Source: Pseudomonadota bacterium (lineage in GTDB: Bacteria; Bdellovibrionota; UBA1018; CAIMNF01). From it: a stretch of 64,000 nucleotides of DNA. Position 1 is the first letter of the stretch. Every line of letters begins with the position of its first letter. Positions 26,049 to 34,154 of this stretch are shown piece after piece. The notes beneath the pieces were generated by a model. The model did not search any database and was not told where the DNA came from. It saw only the letters and a list, made by a program, of their open reading frames with translations. Both the position numbers and the translations under genes were made by a program. The stretch is taken from the NCBI GenBank assembly GCA_027486675.1, contig JAIXOQ010000005.1:248001-312000 (forward strand), written 5' to 3'.

Positions 26049-26693
26049 ATGAAGCGTTGGTTACCTACAATCCTGATTGCGCTTCTCGCAGCGTGCTCGG
26101 GCCATAATGTGAATGAGAACGATCCCGCCTCCTTGTTGCTTGATGCTGAGGAGGACATCGCATCGAGTCGATATATCATCGCCATCGACAAGTTGCGCAT
26201 GATCAAAAACAAGTTTTCCTACACCAGTTTCGCAGCCACAGCGCAAATTCGCATGGCTGATGTGTATTTCCTTCAAGAAAGTTTCCCGGAGGCCGCTGCG
26301 GCCTACGAAACCTTTGGGGACCTGCACCCCAAGCATGAACGCGTCGCTTACGCGATGTTTCGAGCGGGAGAGTCGTACTCACGAGATATCCCCGAAAACA
26401 CTTCGCGCGACCTAAAATCCGCTGACAACGCAATTCGAGCATTTGATGCCTTCATGCAACGTTTTCCAAAAGATCAGAACGTACCCCAAGCACTCAGTCT
26501 CCGGATTGTGGCTTACAACCGCTTAGCGCAAAAAGAACTCCAGATTGCACAGTTTTACCTCCGACGTGAAAAGTACGAATCTGCTCGCGGGCGATTAGAA
26601 AGAATTTTGGATATGTACTCGGATTCCAAAAGTGCGGAGGAAGCGCGTAAGCTGATAAAAGAGCTTCCTAACACAAAGGAATACAAGCAATGA
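26049..26693 (+). CDS. bamD: outer membrane assembly lipoprotein BamD
   Basis: A 214-residue lipoprotein with the lipobox Leu-Ala-Ala-Cys at residues 13-16. The mature protein is a chain of TPR-like helices in the YfiO/BamD pattern, with YEKAI-like spacing (SSRYIIAIDKLRMIKNKF, ESFPEAAAAYETFGDLHP, DNAIRAFDAFMQRFPKDQ). BamD binds BamA and helps insert beta-barrel proteins in the outer membrane. The gene begins 3 bases after the BatE-like gene and ends in an ATGA overlap with a TPR gene. Confidence 0.88.
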   Translation: MKRWLPTILIALLAACSGHNVNENDPASLLLDAEEDIASSRYIIAIDKLRMIKNKFSYTSFAATAQIRMADVYFLQESFPEAAAAYETFGDLHPKHERVAYAMFRAGESYSRDIPENTSRDLKSADNAIRAFDAFMQRFPKDQNVPQALSLRIVAYNRLAQKELQIAQFYLRREKYESARGRLERILDMYSDSKSAEEARKLIKELPNTKEYKQ

Positions 26694-27409
26694 ACTTTGT
26701 CGAACAAATCCAAACCCGAATCCGGGCTAGGGACTACATCTCTGCAGACCATGCACTTCGCAGCGGCATGGCTCAGGATCCAGAAAATGCGGATTATTAC
26801 TACCTGCGCGGAATTTTACGCAGTTACCAAAATCGCCTCAAAGAATCCGTGGATGACCTGAAGCGCGCTCTACATATTGATCCTAAACACACCGATGCAG
26901 CCATCTGCCTGTCGGTCGTGCTCAATGACTTCGGCAAGTACGATGAAGCCAAGCGGGTCTTTGAGCAGGCAAATCAAAGTGTGCTTCTCAAGAAGAACTT
27001 CCAAGACGACACGCAAGTGAATCGTCGTTTTGCGATCAAACACTTTGAAATCGGCGATCTTTACCTGAGGTACCGTCGCTTTGATGAGGCGATCGATGAA
27101 TTCACCCGAGCTGCAAATTTAGATCCTTCCATGATCGATGCCAGAATCCGCCGATCAAAAGCCTATGCAAAAAAGGGTTTCTTGATGCGCGCGATTCAAG
27201 AGCTGCAGCAATTGAAGTCTGAGAATCCTGGGAACCTGGCGGTGAAAGTTCAGCTTGGGTTATTGCATTACAGCCAAGGCAATCACTTGGATGCGGAACT
27301 GGAGTGGGAATCTATTCTTGAAGAAGACCCAACACACCGTGAGGCCCTGTCGTATTTAGAAACGTCTCGATCAAGAGGCCGAGGACGGGATTTGCTCGAT
27401 CGCCGGTGA
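26690..27409 (+). CDS. TPR-repeat protein coupled to bamD
   Basis: A 239-residue cytoplasmic-looking protein (no signal peptide) built of tetratricopeptide repeats. Two repeats lie near residues 24-85 and three more lie near 115-225, with the typical spacing of Tyr/Leu-Gly/Ala-Tyr and Pro at repeat ends (IDPKH, LDPSM, ENPGN, EDPTH). It is coupled to bamD by ATGA. The 3' end overlaps the convergent fliW gene by 39 bases. Function unknown; TPR proteins usually mediate protein contacts. Confidence 0.82.
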   Translation: MNFVEQIQTRIRARDYISADHALRSGMAQDPENADYYYLRGILRSYQNRLKESVDDLKRALHIDPKHTDAAICLSVVLNDFGKYDEAKRVFEQANQSVLLKKNFQDDTQVNRRFAIKHFEIGDLYLRYRRFDEAIDEFTRAANLDPSMIDARIRRSKAYAKKGFLMRAIQELQQLKSENPGNLAVKVQLGLLHYSQGNHLDAELEWESILEEDPTHREALSYLETSRSRGRGRDLLDRR

Positions 27410-27931
27410 TGGGTTCAGGGAAGAAACCTTGAGTGGAATCGCAACTGGTTTTGCGGATGATCCGTTCCCTGTTTTTGCTGGCCTCATTTGTAAAAGGGCA
27501 GCACGTAACTCTTTGAACATCGGGAACTGAATCGGAAGATCGTTCTCCTGAAGTACAACCTGTTTTGCCGTCTGAAGCACTGGATTGATGACAATCGGTG
27601 CTTTCAGATTCGCGGTCATTTCAGAAAGATTGGATGGGATGGTCAAGATCGTGAGCACGCTCGCTACACCTAAGCTTTGAATCTTGAGTTCGCGCGCTTC
27701 ACTTCCGGAGAGTCGGACACGGTAGTCACTTTTAAAAATTCTTGGTTCTAAAACGGGGAAGGCGAGCTTTGGGTTCGTCGTCGACTGAAGCCAAAGAATA
27801 AGTGTGTCATCGCCTGGATCGAATAAGACGTAAGTCTTTTCCTCTGGGAATCCTAAAACTCCACCCGGGATCTGGATCAGATCAGCAGGCGACACAGTCA
27901 TCTCTCCAAAACGCGAAGATTGTATGAGCAT
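27371..27931 (-). CDS. fliW: flagellar assembly factor FliW
   Basis: About 186 residues from the ATG at 27931 (a GTG just precedes it; GGGGGG upstream). The N-terminal 130 residues are FliW: IPGGVLGFPEEKTYVLF near residue 22 and the IPSNLSEMTANLKAPIVIN segment near 100. FliW binds CsrA and blocks its repression of flagellar mRNAs, linking translation to flagellin secretion. csrA lies just upstream on the same strand. A C-terminal extension of about 45 residues beyond the usual length ends in a Ser/Ala tail and overlaps the convergent TPR gene. Confidence 0.93.
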   Translation of the reverse strand: MLIQSSRFGEMTVSPADLIQIPGGVLGFPEEKTYVLFDPGDDTLILWLQSTTNPKLAFPVLEPRIFKSDYRVRLSGSEARELKIQSLGVASVLTILTIPSNLSEMTANLKAPIVINPVLQTAKQVVLQENDLPIQFPMFKELRAALLQMRPAKTGNGSSAKPVAIPLKVSSLNPSPAIEQIPSSAS

Positions 27932-28035
27932 CACATGCCCCCCAATGAAAAGAATAGACGAATGTTCTGGTCAAAGACAAGTCAGAATGTTGACAAAATT
28001 TGGGGACTTCGTTTATGGGAGAGGCGGGACCCGGA

Positions 28036-28260
28036 TCAGCCTTTGAGCTGCTTGGACATTTCGTCGAGAGGAACTGAGCCTGAACCTGCAACTTTGTTCT
28101 GATCTTGAATGGAGGTATAGACCTCTTCACGGTGGATTTTGGTCTCTTTTGGAGCCTGAATCCCGAGACGAACTTGTTTCCCTTTGATTTGAACGACCGT
28201 GATCTTGATATGGTCGTCGATGGCGATGCTCTCGCCCAGCTTCCTTGTGAGTACCAACAT
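28036..28260 (-). CDS. csrA: carbon storage regulator CsrA
   Basis: A 74-residue RNA-binding protein with the whole CsrA signature: MLVLTRKLGESI at the start, VRLGIQAPKE near 30-39, and IHREEVY near 42-48 with the key Arg at 44. CsrA dimers bind GGA motifs in mRNA leaders and change translation or stability. It follows flgL and precedes fliW, the usual partner-antagonist order. The tail is about 10 residues longer than in short CsrA proteins. Confidence 0.96.
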   Translation of the reverse strand: MLVLTRKLGESIAIDDHIKITVVQIKGKQVRLGIQAPKETKIHREEVYTSIQDQNKVAGSGSVPLDEMSKQLKG

Positions 28261-28357
28261 GTCTATCGCTCCATGACCGGATGGCAGTAATCCGTTACAG
28301 CGCTATTTGTTACCTTCTTGGAAGGCTTGAAGCAAGTCGGAACTCTGAATGCTGCGA

Positions 28358-29353
28358 TCATTTCAAAAAGTCCAACAGAGTTGGTTGAACTAAATGGCGA
28401 CTACTGGCGAGCGAATTGCGGTAAACCGTTTCCTGTTTTGCTAGGTCACTCATCACTTGCGCCATATCGGCGTCCTCAATTTGTGAGGTGAGCTGCGCGT
28501 TGGTGAGGTTGTGCCGCTCCATCGCCGAAAGCGTGCCATCCAGGCTGTTGACGCGGGCGCTGATTTTGGAGCGCACTGAGATCAACTGCCCATGCATTTC
28601 ATCAAAGCGCTCTAAGGTGCCTCGAATCGCGTCCAAATCCCCTGTATTGAGTGCAATTTTCAGCGCATTGAGCTCCTGAAAGAGGTTCACGTTTTGTGCG
28701 CCCATGGGCACAGGTTCGCCCTCTGGCCCTTCGGCCTCAGACGCGAGGGTACGTGCCGGTCCCTGCTGATTTTGCTGCAAATTTCTTTGGTCGAGTGAGG
28801 CCTTCACATTGGTATTAAAAACCTGGTGCCCGGGGACATTCATCCCGAGGTACACCTCTTTGGCGACCTCAATCATGATTTCGCCGTCGTCCCCCATGTA
28901 GCGACCTTCGGCACTGACAGGACTAGTTTGGTTTTTATATCCCCCAAATAAGTATCGATCGCCTATGCGGCGGTTAGCGGTGGAGATCGCACGTTGATAG
29001 AGCTGATTCACCTCTTCGGCCACCCCGCGACGAGATTCTTTGGTGGAAGACGCACCCGAGGCCTGGCCGACTGCGATCTCTTTAGCGCGCACTACAATTT
29101 CAGAGAGATCTTCCACAGCATGATCCGTGTTGAGTAAAAACGAATTCGCAAGTTTTGCATTCATCTGAAACTGTTCGTTGTTCACTTTGTCGGTGCGAAC
29201 TTCTAAAACTTTTGCCGCACCCACGGGATCATCTGAAGGACGGTTCATTTTCTTTAATGTGGCTGACTGAGTCTGAAGATCCTCAAGCTTGCTCTTACCG
29301 CGATGGATGTTCTCAAGCATCGTATTGTAGTTGGCGTTTTCAGTGACTCTCAT
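28358..29353 (-). CDS. flgL: flagellar hook-filament junction protein FlgL (HAP3)
   Basis: A 331-residue protein. The flagellin-like N-terminal helix is recognisable (MRVTENANYN, then LEDLQTQSATLKKMNRPSDDPVGAA near residues 24-47), as is the C-terminal helix with ALSAMERHNLTN and LVQPTLLDFLK. FlgL caps the hook side of the filament and is exported by the flagellar type III system, so no signal peptide is expected. It follows flgK by 6 bases. Confidence 0.93.
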   Translation of the reverse strand: MRVTENANYNTMLENIHRGKSKLEDLQTQSATLKKMNRPSDDPVGAAKVLEVRTDKVNNEQFQMNAKLANSFLLNTDHAVEDLSEIVVRAKEIAVGQASGASSTKESRRGVAEEVNQLYQRAISTANRRIGDRYLFGGYKNQTSPVSAEGRYMGDDGEIMIEVAKEVYLGMNVPGHQVFNTNVKASLDQRNLQQNQQGPARTLASEAEGPEGEPVPMGAQNVNLFQELNALKIALNTGDLDAIRGTLERFDEMHGQLISVRSKISARVNSLDGTLSAMERHNLTNAQLTSQIEDADMAQVMSDLAKQETVYRNSLASSRHLVQPTLLDFLK

Positions 29354-29359
29354 GGTCTA

Positions 29360-30790
29360 TCACCCTCGCCCCAGGTTCAGAATGGTATCTAACATTTCAT
29401 CCGCAACACGGATCACACGCGCAGAGGCATTAAAAGCATGCTGATACTGCAGTAACTTCGTCGTTTCTTCGTCGATCGAAACACCCGAAATTGTTTCTCG
29501 CATTTTTTCCAGCTGATTGGTGATCGTCTTTTGTTGCGAAAGTGCCTCGTTGTTTCGAGCGGCTGAAACCCCGACATCGGACACCATGGAGTTATAGAAA
29601 TCATCCATGGTGGTGGTTCCATCCATAAAGAATCGGGAATTCTGCAAATTAGCTAAAGCGTGCGCTAATCGGTTATCCCCGGGGGAATTGGGGGCCATAG
29701 CGGTTGCGATATTATTTGCTGATTCGTTGAGGTCATCCGACAGGCTGATCATTTCGGCAGCACGCTCGACCTGGTTAATAGGTTTAAAAAATGCGACTCC
29801 TTGACGACCCGTCGCAGTGAATCCCTGCTGGTGGATTTCATTCACCGCAGTGCTCACAGCATGAGCCATCTGATCCAAACGATCCATGATGCTCCCGATC
29901 GATTTATCTCGTGCTTCAATCAAAGCGCCTAATTTGCCGCCCTTAAATTGATTCGATATGTCGTCATGGCTGTAAGGCGATCGCATGATGGACAGGGAGT
30001 TTTCCGGCTTGCCGGACTCTGCATTGGCTGGAGTACGGCCAATGAAATACTGTTCCGACCGTGGCCCAGTCACCAGAGGCCCCACACCTTTCACATCAAG
30101 CGTCATCATCCCAAATTCGTCTTTGTGTGTAGAAAGATCGAAATAGGTCATCATCTTTTTTGCAACGACGTCCCTTCGGTCTAACAAATCATTCGGACTG
30201 TGACCCTGAATTTCAGACCTATGAATTTTAAGGTTCAGCTCACCCATCTCTTCAGAAAGCTGATTGAGCTCCTTCATGCCCCCTTCGATCCGGGAATCGA
30301 CGTGCTTCTGAAGTTCGACCAGTTCTTTTCGGATCCGTTGAAAGTCATTCACGATCGCTTTTGAAGCCTCGCGCACACTTTCACGGATGGCATGAGAGTT
30401 CGGTTCATTCGAAAGTTTTCTAAATTCGTTAAAGAATCGCGATACAAGCCGATTGAGGCCATCGCCGTTCATTTCATTAAAGACGTCCTCGATTTGACCA
30501 AAGACCATCTTCTTTTCTTCGTAATGGGCTAAGTCTCGCGTCCCTTCGCGCAAATGCTTTTCCACGTAAGAATCATTGATGCGTTCAATCTTACTGAGCT
30601 TCGCACCGCGTCCGATGTAGGGGCCGCCTTGGGCTGCCTTTTGTTCGGATGCATCTGCAGTTTGAGTCACTCTTTCGCGTGAAAACCCCTCGGTGTTGGC
30701 GTTCGTAATGTTGTGACCGGACGTAGCGATGCCTGCCTTCGAGGCATTCATCCCTGATATTCCGGTTTGGAGAACATTAGGAATGCCCAT
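29360..30790 (-). CDS. flgK: flagellar hook-associated protein FlgK (HAP1)
   Basis: A 476-residue protein opening with ISGMNASKAGIATSGHNITNANTEGFSR (the rod/hook axial-protein motif, about residues 10-37) and closing with the coiled segment LLQYQHAFNASARVIRVADEMLDTIL. The middle is shorter than in enterobacterial FlgK (about 545 residues) and should form fewer surface domains. The protein links hook to filament. It lies between the FlgN chaperone gene and flgL; the gap to flgN is 3 bases. Confidence 0.95.
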   Translation of the reverse strand: MGIPNVLQTGISGMNASKAGIATSGHNITNANTEGFSRERVTQTADASEQKAAQGGPYIGRGAKLSKIERINDSYVEKHLREGTRDLAHYEEKKMVFGQIEDVFNEMNGDGLNRLVSRFFNEFRKLSNEPNSHAIRESVREASKAIVNDFQRIRKELVELQKHVDSRIEGGMKELNQLSEEMGELNLKIHRSEIQGHSPNDLLDRRDVVAKKMMTYFDLSTHKDEFGMMTLDVKGVGPLVTGPRSEQYFIGRTPANAESGKPENSLSIMRSPYSHDDISNQFKGGKLGALIEARDKSIGSIMDRLDQMAHAVSTAVNEIHQQGFTATGRQGVAFFKPINQVERAAEMISLSDDLNESANNIATAMAPNSPGDNRLAHALANLQNSRFFMDGTTTMDDFYNSMVSDVGVSAARNNEALSQQKTITNQLEKMRETISGVSIDEETTKLLQYQHAFNASARVIRVADEMLDTILNLGRG

Positions 30791-30793
30791 CCA

Positions 30794-31309
30794 CTACGCT
30801 TTCTTCGAAATCATTCGAGGTCCGTTGTTAGTTGCTGATAGTGGGTTGGTTACCCCTTTTGCTGAATAGGTTCGGGTCGGCTGCACTTCGCCTAGGAGGT
30901 TGTCCTTCATCGCGAGCACATGGTGCAGAGACTTATCGATCACACCTGCATTGATGCGGCTCTGCATCTGGATACGTTCGATGATCACTTTTAGAGTATT
31001 GAGGGTGGACTGCATGCGATCGGCGAGGTTCGGAGCAATCCCGTGAAGATGGGCAATGATCTGGATCAGAGTATTTGTTGTACGGGGTAGATGACCGTCA
31101 AACTGCAACTGGTCCACAATCATTTGGCGCTGGTGATCTTCGATTCGGATGAGTGCGATCAGTGCCTCTTTTGCAAGTGAAGATTCGTGGAGAACTCGCA
31201 GATCTGCTTCCGCAAGCGCCTGCGCTTCCACCTTCACTTGGTCGAGGAGCTGCACGTGCAACCCAACTAACCTTTGTAGATATTCGTGTAGCGTTTCCAA
31301 ACCCCTCAT
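30794..31309 (-). CDS. flgN: FlgN-type flagellar export chaperone
   Basis: A helical protein of about 171 residues with the FlgN pattern: a long amphipathic N-terminal helix (LETLHEYLQRLVGLHVQLLD) and the KEALIALIRIEDHQRQMI segment. FlgN keeps FlgK and FlgL soluble and brings them to the export gate; flgK follows 3 bases downstream. The start is uncertain. AAGGAGG touches the ATG at 31309, so the in-frame TTG at 31300 has better spacing, while a TTG at 31336 has no such site. Confidence 0.78.
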   Translation of the reverse strand: MRGLETLHEYLQRLVGLHVQLLDQVKVEAQALAEADLRVLHESSLAKEALIALIRIEDHQRQMIVDQLQFDGHLPRTTNTLIQIIAHLHGIAPNLADRMQSTLNTLKVIIERIQMQSRINAGVIDKSLHHVLAMKDNLLGEVQPTRTYSAKGVTNPLSATNNGPRMISKKA

Positions 31310-31343
31310 CCTCCTTGATTCGGGAATCGATCTCAAACGACGC

Positions 31344-31667
31344 TTAAGCGATGCTACTCATGTGATCATCAACGAGCTTATCTGCGATTGCTTCCGCGCT
31401 AACGTTGTATTGTTTATTCTGAATTTTGGCCTTAATTTCAGCAATTTTTGATTCACGAACATCAGGCGCGTCTTGCGCAACTTGTTTCGCGCGCGCCATA
31501 TCTTTTGCGCGTGAGGAGATTTCGGTTTTAACTGAGCCTTCAGTCGAAACTTTTTTTCCTGCTGTTGCGCCTTCAGCGTTATCTGCGCTTTTGGACTTAT
31601 CCGTCTTCTTCGCGGATTGAGTTCCGTTCGCTTGTGCGTTCTGAACTGAGTTTGGATTCACTCGCAT
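31344..31667 (-). CDS. flgM: anti-sigma-28 factor FlgM
   Basis: A 107-residue protein with an excellent AGGAGG site. The N-terminal half is disordered (Lys, Ser, Ala, Asn) as usual for FlgM, and the C-terminal helices (about residues 50-105) contain SSRAKDMARAKQVAQDAPDVRESKIAEIKAKI and the closing ADKLVDDHM, which contact sigma-28 (FliA). It blocks late flagellar genes until it is exported after hook completion. It starts inside the flgJ gene (71-base overlap in another frame). Confidence 0.9.
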   Translation of the reverse strand: MRVNPNSVQNAQANGTQSAKKTDKSKSADNAEGATAGKKVSTEGSVKTEISSRAKDMARAKQVAQDAPDVRESKIAEIKAKIQNKQYNVSAEAIADKLVDDHMSSIA

Positions 31668-32016
31668 GAGTACCTCCTGTACGTGCGTCAGAGGACGTAT
31701 TTCCTCTAGGCTTAGTGTATGTGTCGCGGGTCAAGTAATCAATAATTTGCTGGGCAAGACCTAGCGAGTTCGTACGAGAAGCGACCTCGCTGTACTCCTG
31801 ATCTAACATTCCCTGATAGATATCTGACGCGGAGTTATCTAAAGAGAGATCGGATTTTTCAACGGTATTACGCATGGCGCGCAACATCTCATGCGCGAAG
31901 ACCGCTTCAAGCCCTTGGGCGGCTTCAACAATCCTGGGGTCAACATCCTGACGCTCAGATTTCTGGGTCTTTAAAGCAGGCTCAGAGGATGCGGGAGGAA
32001 CCCGCAAGGAGTTCAT
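31597..32016 (-). CDS. flgJ: FlgJ-type rod-binding protein without muramidase domain
   Basis: About 139 residues from the ATG at 32016, chosen for its ATGA overlap with the preceding small gene. The rod-binding core is LEAVFAHEMLRAMRNTVEKSD (about residues 36-56) and the GMLDQEYSEVA segment near 70. The glucosaminidase half of enterobacterial FlgJ is absent, as in many other phyla, so another enzyme must open the cell wall for the rod. The C-terminal 35 residues are a low-complexity Ser/Thr/Glu/Arg tail, encoded where the gene overlaps flgM. Confidence 0.82.
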   Translation of the reverse strand: MNSLRVPPASSEPALKTQKSERQDVDPRIVEAAQGLEAVFAHEMLRAMRNTVEKSDLSLDNSASDIYQGMLDQEYSEVASRTNSLGLAQQIIDYLTRDTYTKPRGNTSSDARTGGTHASESKLSSERTSERNSIREEDG

Positions 32017-32219
32017 CCCACATCCCCGGCCGCTTGAACGGTTGCGCTGTGGTGACGGTCTTCCTGACCCCCGTTCACCCAAGAGAAAGCGAAAATCGAA
32101 TCGATGTTGCCTGCCATCCTAGCAAGCCTGAGTTCTCGTCCGGTTTCCTGGAACGCCTTCGTCTTCTTTCCATCCTTGGAAGCAGGTGCCACCCGCATCC
32201 CGTTCAAATTTGTCTTCAT
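32013..32219 (-). CDS. 68-residue protein coupled between flgI and flgJ
   Basis: A small gene whose start overlaps the flgI stop as ATGA (32216-32219) and whose stop overlaps the flgJ start as ATGA (32013-32016). This double lock strongly implies it is translated. The product is basic at the start (NLNGMRVAPASKDGKKTKAFQ) with a central helix (about residues 22-46) and no signal peptide or membrane segment. I recognise no family. By position it could be a periplasm-ring assembly helper, a chaperone for FlgJ, or mainly a coupling device. Confidence 0.7.
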   Translation of the reverse strand: MKTNLNGMRVAPASKDGKKTKAFQETGRELRLARMAGNIDSIFAFSWVNGGQEDRHHSATVQAAGDVG

Positions 32220-33256
32220 AAAAGTTCTAGCTCCGCCTGGAGTGCGCCCGTTTCTTTTAAGGTTTGAAAAATGGCTGTGAGGTCTTTGGGCTGAACACCC
32301 AAGGAATTGAGCAGTTTTACAAGGTCTGCAACCGTAGGCGCACGTACCTCTAAGATACGATCGCCCTTTCCTTTTTGACCCTTCACTTCGATTGAAAGAT
32401 CCCCGTGGGATATCGCAACAGGAAGGAGTGTGACCCGGTCGCCGACAACGACAGTCCCTGTGCGTTCATTGAGCACAACGCGAGCGCGTGTATCCACAAC
32501 GACCCGAACATTTTCAATCCGGGACATGAGTTCGATCGTATTGCCCTCATAGTTAAACGGCACGACAATATCGATAGTCGCTCCGTCGCGGGCAGAAGCG
32601 AATTTTCCGCCCAGTTCACCATTTACCAAAGTCACAACACGCGCAGCTGTCGTGAAGTCCGGTTGTGAAAGGGTGAGGCGGAAGCTCTTTTTATCGTTAA
32701 AATTGTTCTCGATGTCTTTCTCAATCATGGCGCCTGAAACAACGCGCCCAACTGTTGGGAAGTTCTTCCCCTGGCCATCCGCATTCGCACCTAAAGTGAC
32801 TGAACCTTGAGCGACTGCGTACACAGCCTGATCACCAGCCCGAAGAGGGGTCACCAGCAACTGTCCGCCCTCCAATGAGGCCGCATCCCCGATAGAACTG
32901 ACGGTGACATCAATCGCGTTTCCGCTGCGAGCAAAGGCCGGCAAACGAGCCGTAACGATCACCGCCGCTGCGTTTTTGGATTTGATCGCAGCATTCTTTT
33001 CTACATCGAGGCCAAGTTTTCCGAATAATCGGCCGAGGGATTTCGCTGTGACATCCGCACTGGAATCACCCGTGCCCTTAAGACCGACCACTAACCCGTA
33101 TCCAATAAGAATATTTTCGCGCACGCCCTTCACTGTTGCGATGTCCTTAAGGCGCGCGCCTTGTGGGATCGCGACATCACTCGCCGCATGCGCGACGATG
33201 GCGGCCATGAGCATACCTGCGACTAAGCTAGCGATTGAGGCGGACTTGATACTCAT
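32216..33256 (-). CDS. flgI: flagellar P-ring protein FlgI
   Basis: A 346-residue secreted protein with a signal peptide of about 24 residues. It has the family hallmarks ARLKDIATVKGVRENILIGYGLVVGLKGTGD near residues 33-64 and VVVDTRARVVLNERTGTVVVG near 250. It forms the ring around the rod in the peptidoglycan layer. The gene begins 29 bases inside the 3' end of flgH and ends in an ATGA overlap with the small coupled gene. Confidence 0.97.
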   Translation of the reverse strand: MSIKSASIASLVAGMLMAAIVAHAASDVAIPQGARLKDIATVKGVRENILIGYGLVVGLKGTGDSSADVTAKSLGRLFGKLGLDVEKNAAIKSKNAAAVIVTARLPAFARSGNAIDVTVSSIGDAASLEGGQLLVTPLRAGDQAVYAVAQGSVTLGANADGQGKNFPTVGRVVSGAMIEKDIENNFNDKKSFRLTLSQPDFTTAARVVTLVNGELGGKFASARDGATIDIVVPFNYEGNTIELMSRIENVRVVVDTRARVVLNERTGTVVVGDRVTLLPVAISHGDLSIEVKGQKGKGDRILEVRAPTVADLVKLLNSLGVQPKDLTAIFQTLKETGALQAELELL

Positions 33257-34154
33257 AGAGTTTCCCCGACGGAATTTGATCTTGATCGTCGAAATCGGTT
33301 GCTGGAGCTATGCCGACAATCGACACAAGCTTCTGTCTGCCACGAAAAAATATGGACCTTGTAGCGCGTAACTTGAAATTCCCATTGGGATAACGATCAA
33401 TCACTTCAGCACGGACTTCTTCATCCGGCTTAAGACTGATTTCTTTGGAAAGGTCCACCTGCGACCACTTCACGGCCTTTTGAATCTTAGATAGTTCATC
33501 TTCTGCAGCCGAATCTTGCAGATCCTCCTGAGTAACGCTAGCTACGCCACGTGCTGCTACCGAAGCCGCTGCTGCGCCATCTTTAGCTGCAGCAATTGCT
33601 CCCGGAGCTTCGCCCTTGAGTAAGAGCGCCATTTCAATTTTTTGCTCTGCCGGTGTCAGACTACGCTTCATTTCGTCAGCAACCTGGCGTATCAAGTTAT
33701 CCTGAATTTTGATCGATACGATGTCGCCGAGATTCCTTGCTTTTGATTTCGTGAAAAAAAAGTTCACATCATTCTGGCCGAACCAAAGAGATCCATCAGC
33801 GGGTTTATTATCCCAAAGATCCTTCTTCGTTGTACGTCCACCTAAACGTTTCGAGTCACTGACAATACCGCGCTCGGCTTCGAGGCCTTCGCGCACATCT
33901 GGTCTGGTTGGATCTTTCGCCTCTTCTTCCACTTCGGAGGCTAGGTTTCTTTGATAGGGCGTTTCAAAGTTGTGATCACTTTTCGCAAAAGTCCCACGCT
34001 GGAATGAATCCCGCTGATTGTTTCCCCAAGGAGCATTACTTCCGGGAGCATCACCATAGGTGAGGACATTGTAGTCGTCCGAGTCCCTTTTTGAGAAAAT
34101 GGAACTACACGCACTGAGCATCAATGCCAAGACACCTGCGAGTAGGTATTTCAT
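33228..34154 (-). CDS. flgH: flagellar L-ring lipoprotein FlgH
   Basis: A lipoprotein with the lipobox Leu-Ser-Ala-Cys at residues 13-16. The FlgH core is visible: SLWFGQNDVNFFFTKSKARNLGDIVSIKI near residues 121-150, KRLTP-like linker, and a C-terminal GNFKLRATRSIFFRGRQKLVSIVGIA. It forms the ring in the outer membrane. At 308 residues it is about 70 longer than enterobacterial FlgH, with extra charged sequence before the core (about 50-115) and an Ala-rich insert near 195-215. It overlaps flgA by ATGA. Confidence 0.93.
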   Translation of the reverse strand: MKYLLAGVLALMLSACSSIFSKRDSDDYNVLTYGDAPGSNAPWGNNQRDSFQRGTFAKSDHNFETPYQRNLASEVEEEAKDPTRPDVREGLEAERGIVSDSKRLGGRTTKKDLWDNKPADGSLWFGQNDVNFFFTKSKARNLGDIVSIKIQDNLIRQVADEMKRSLTPAEQKIEMALLLKGEAPGAIAAAKDGAAAASVAARGVASVTQEDLQDSAAEDELSKIQKAVKWSQVDLSKEISLKPDEEVRAEVIDRYPNGNFKLRATRSIFFRGRQKLVSIVGIAPATDFDDQDQIPSGKLYEYQVRLNR

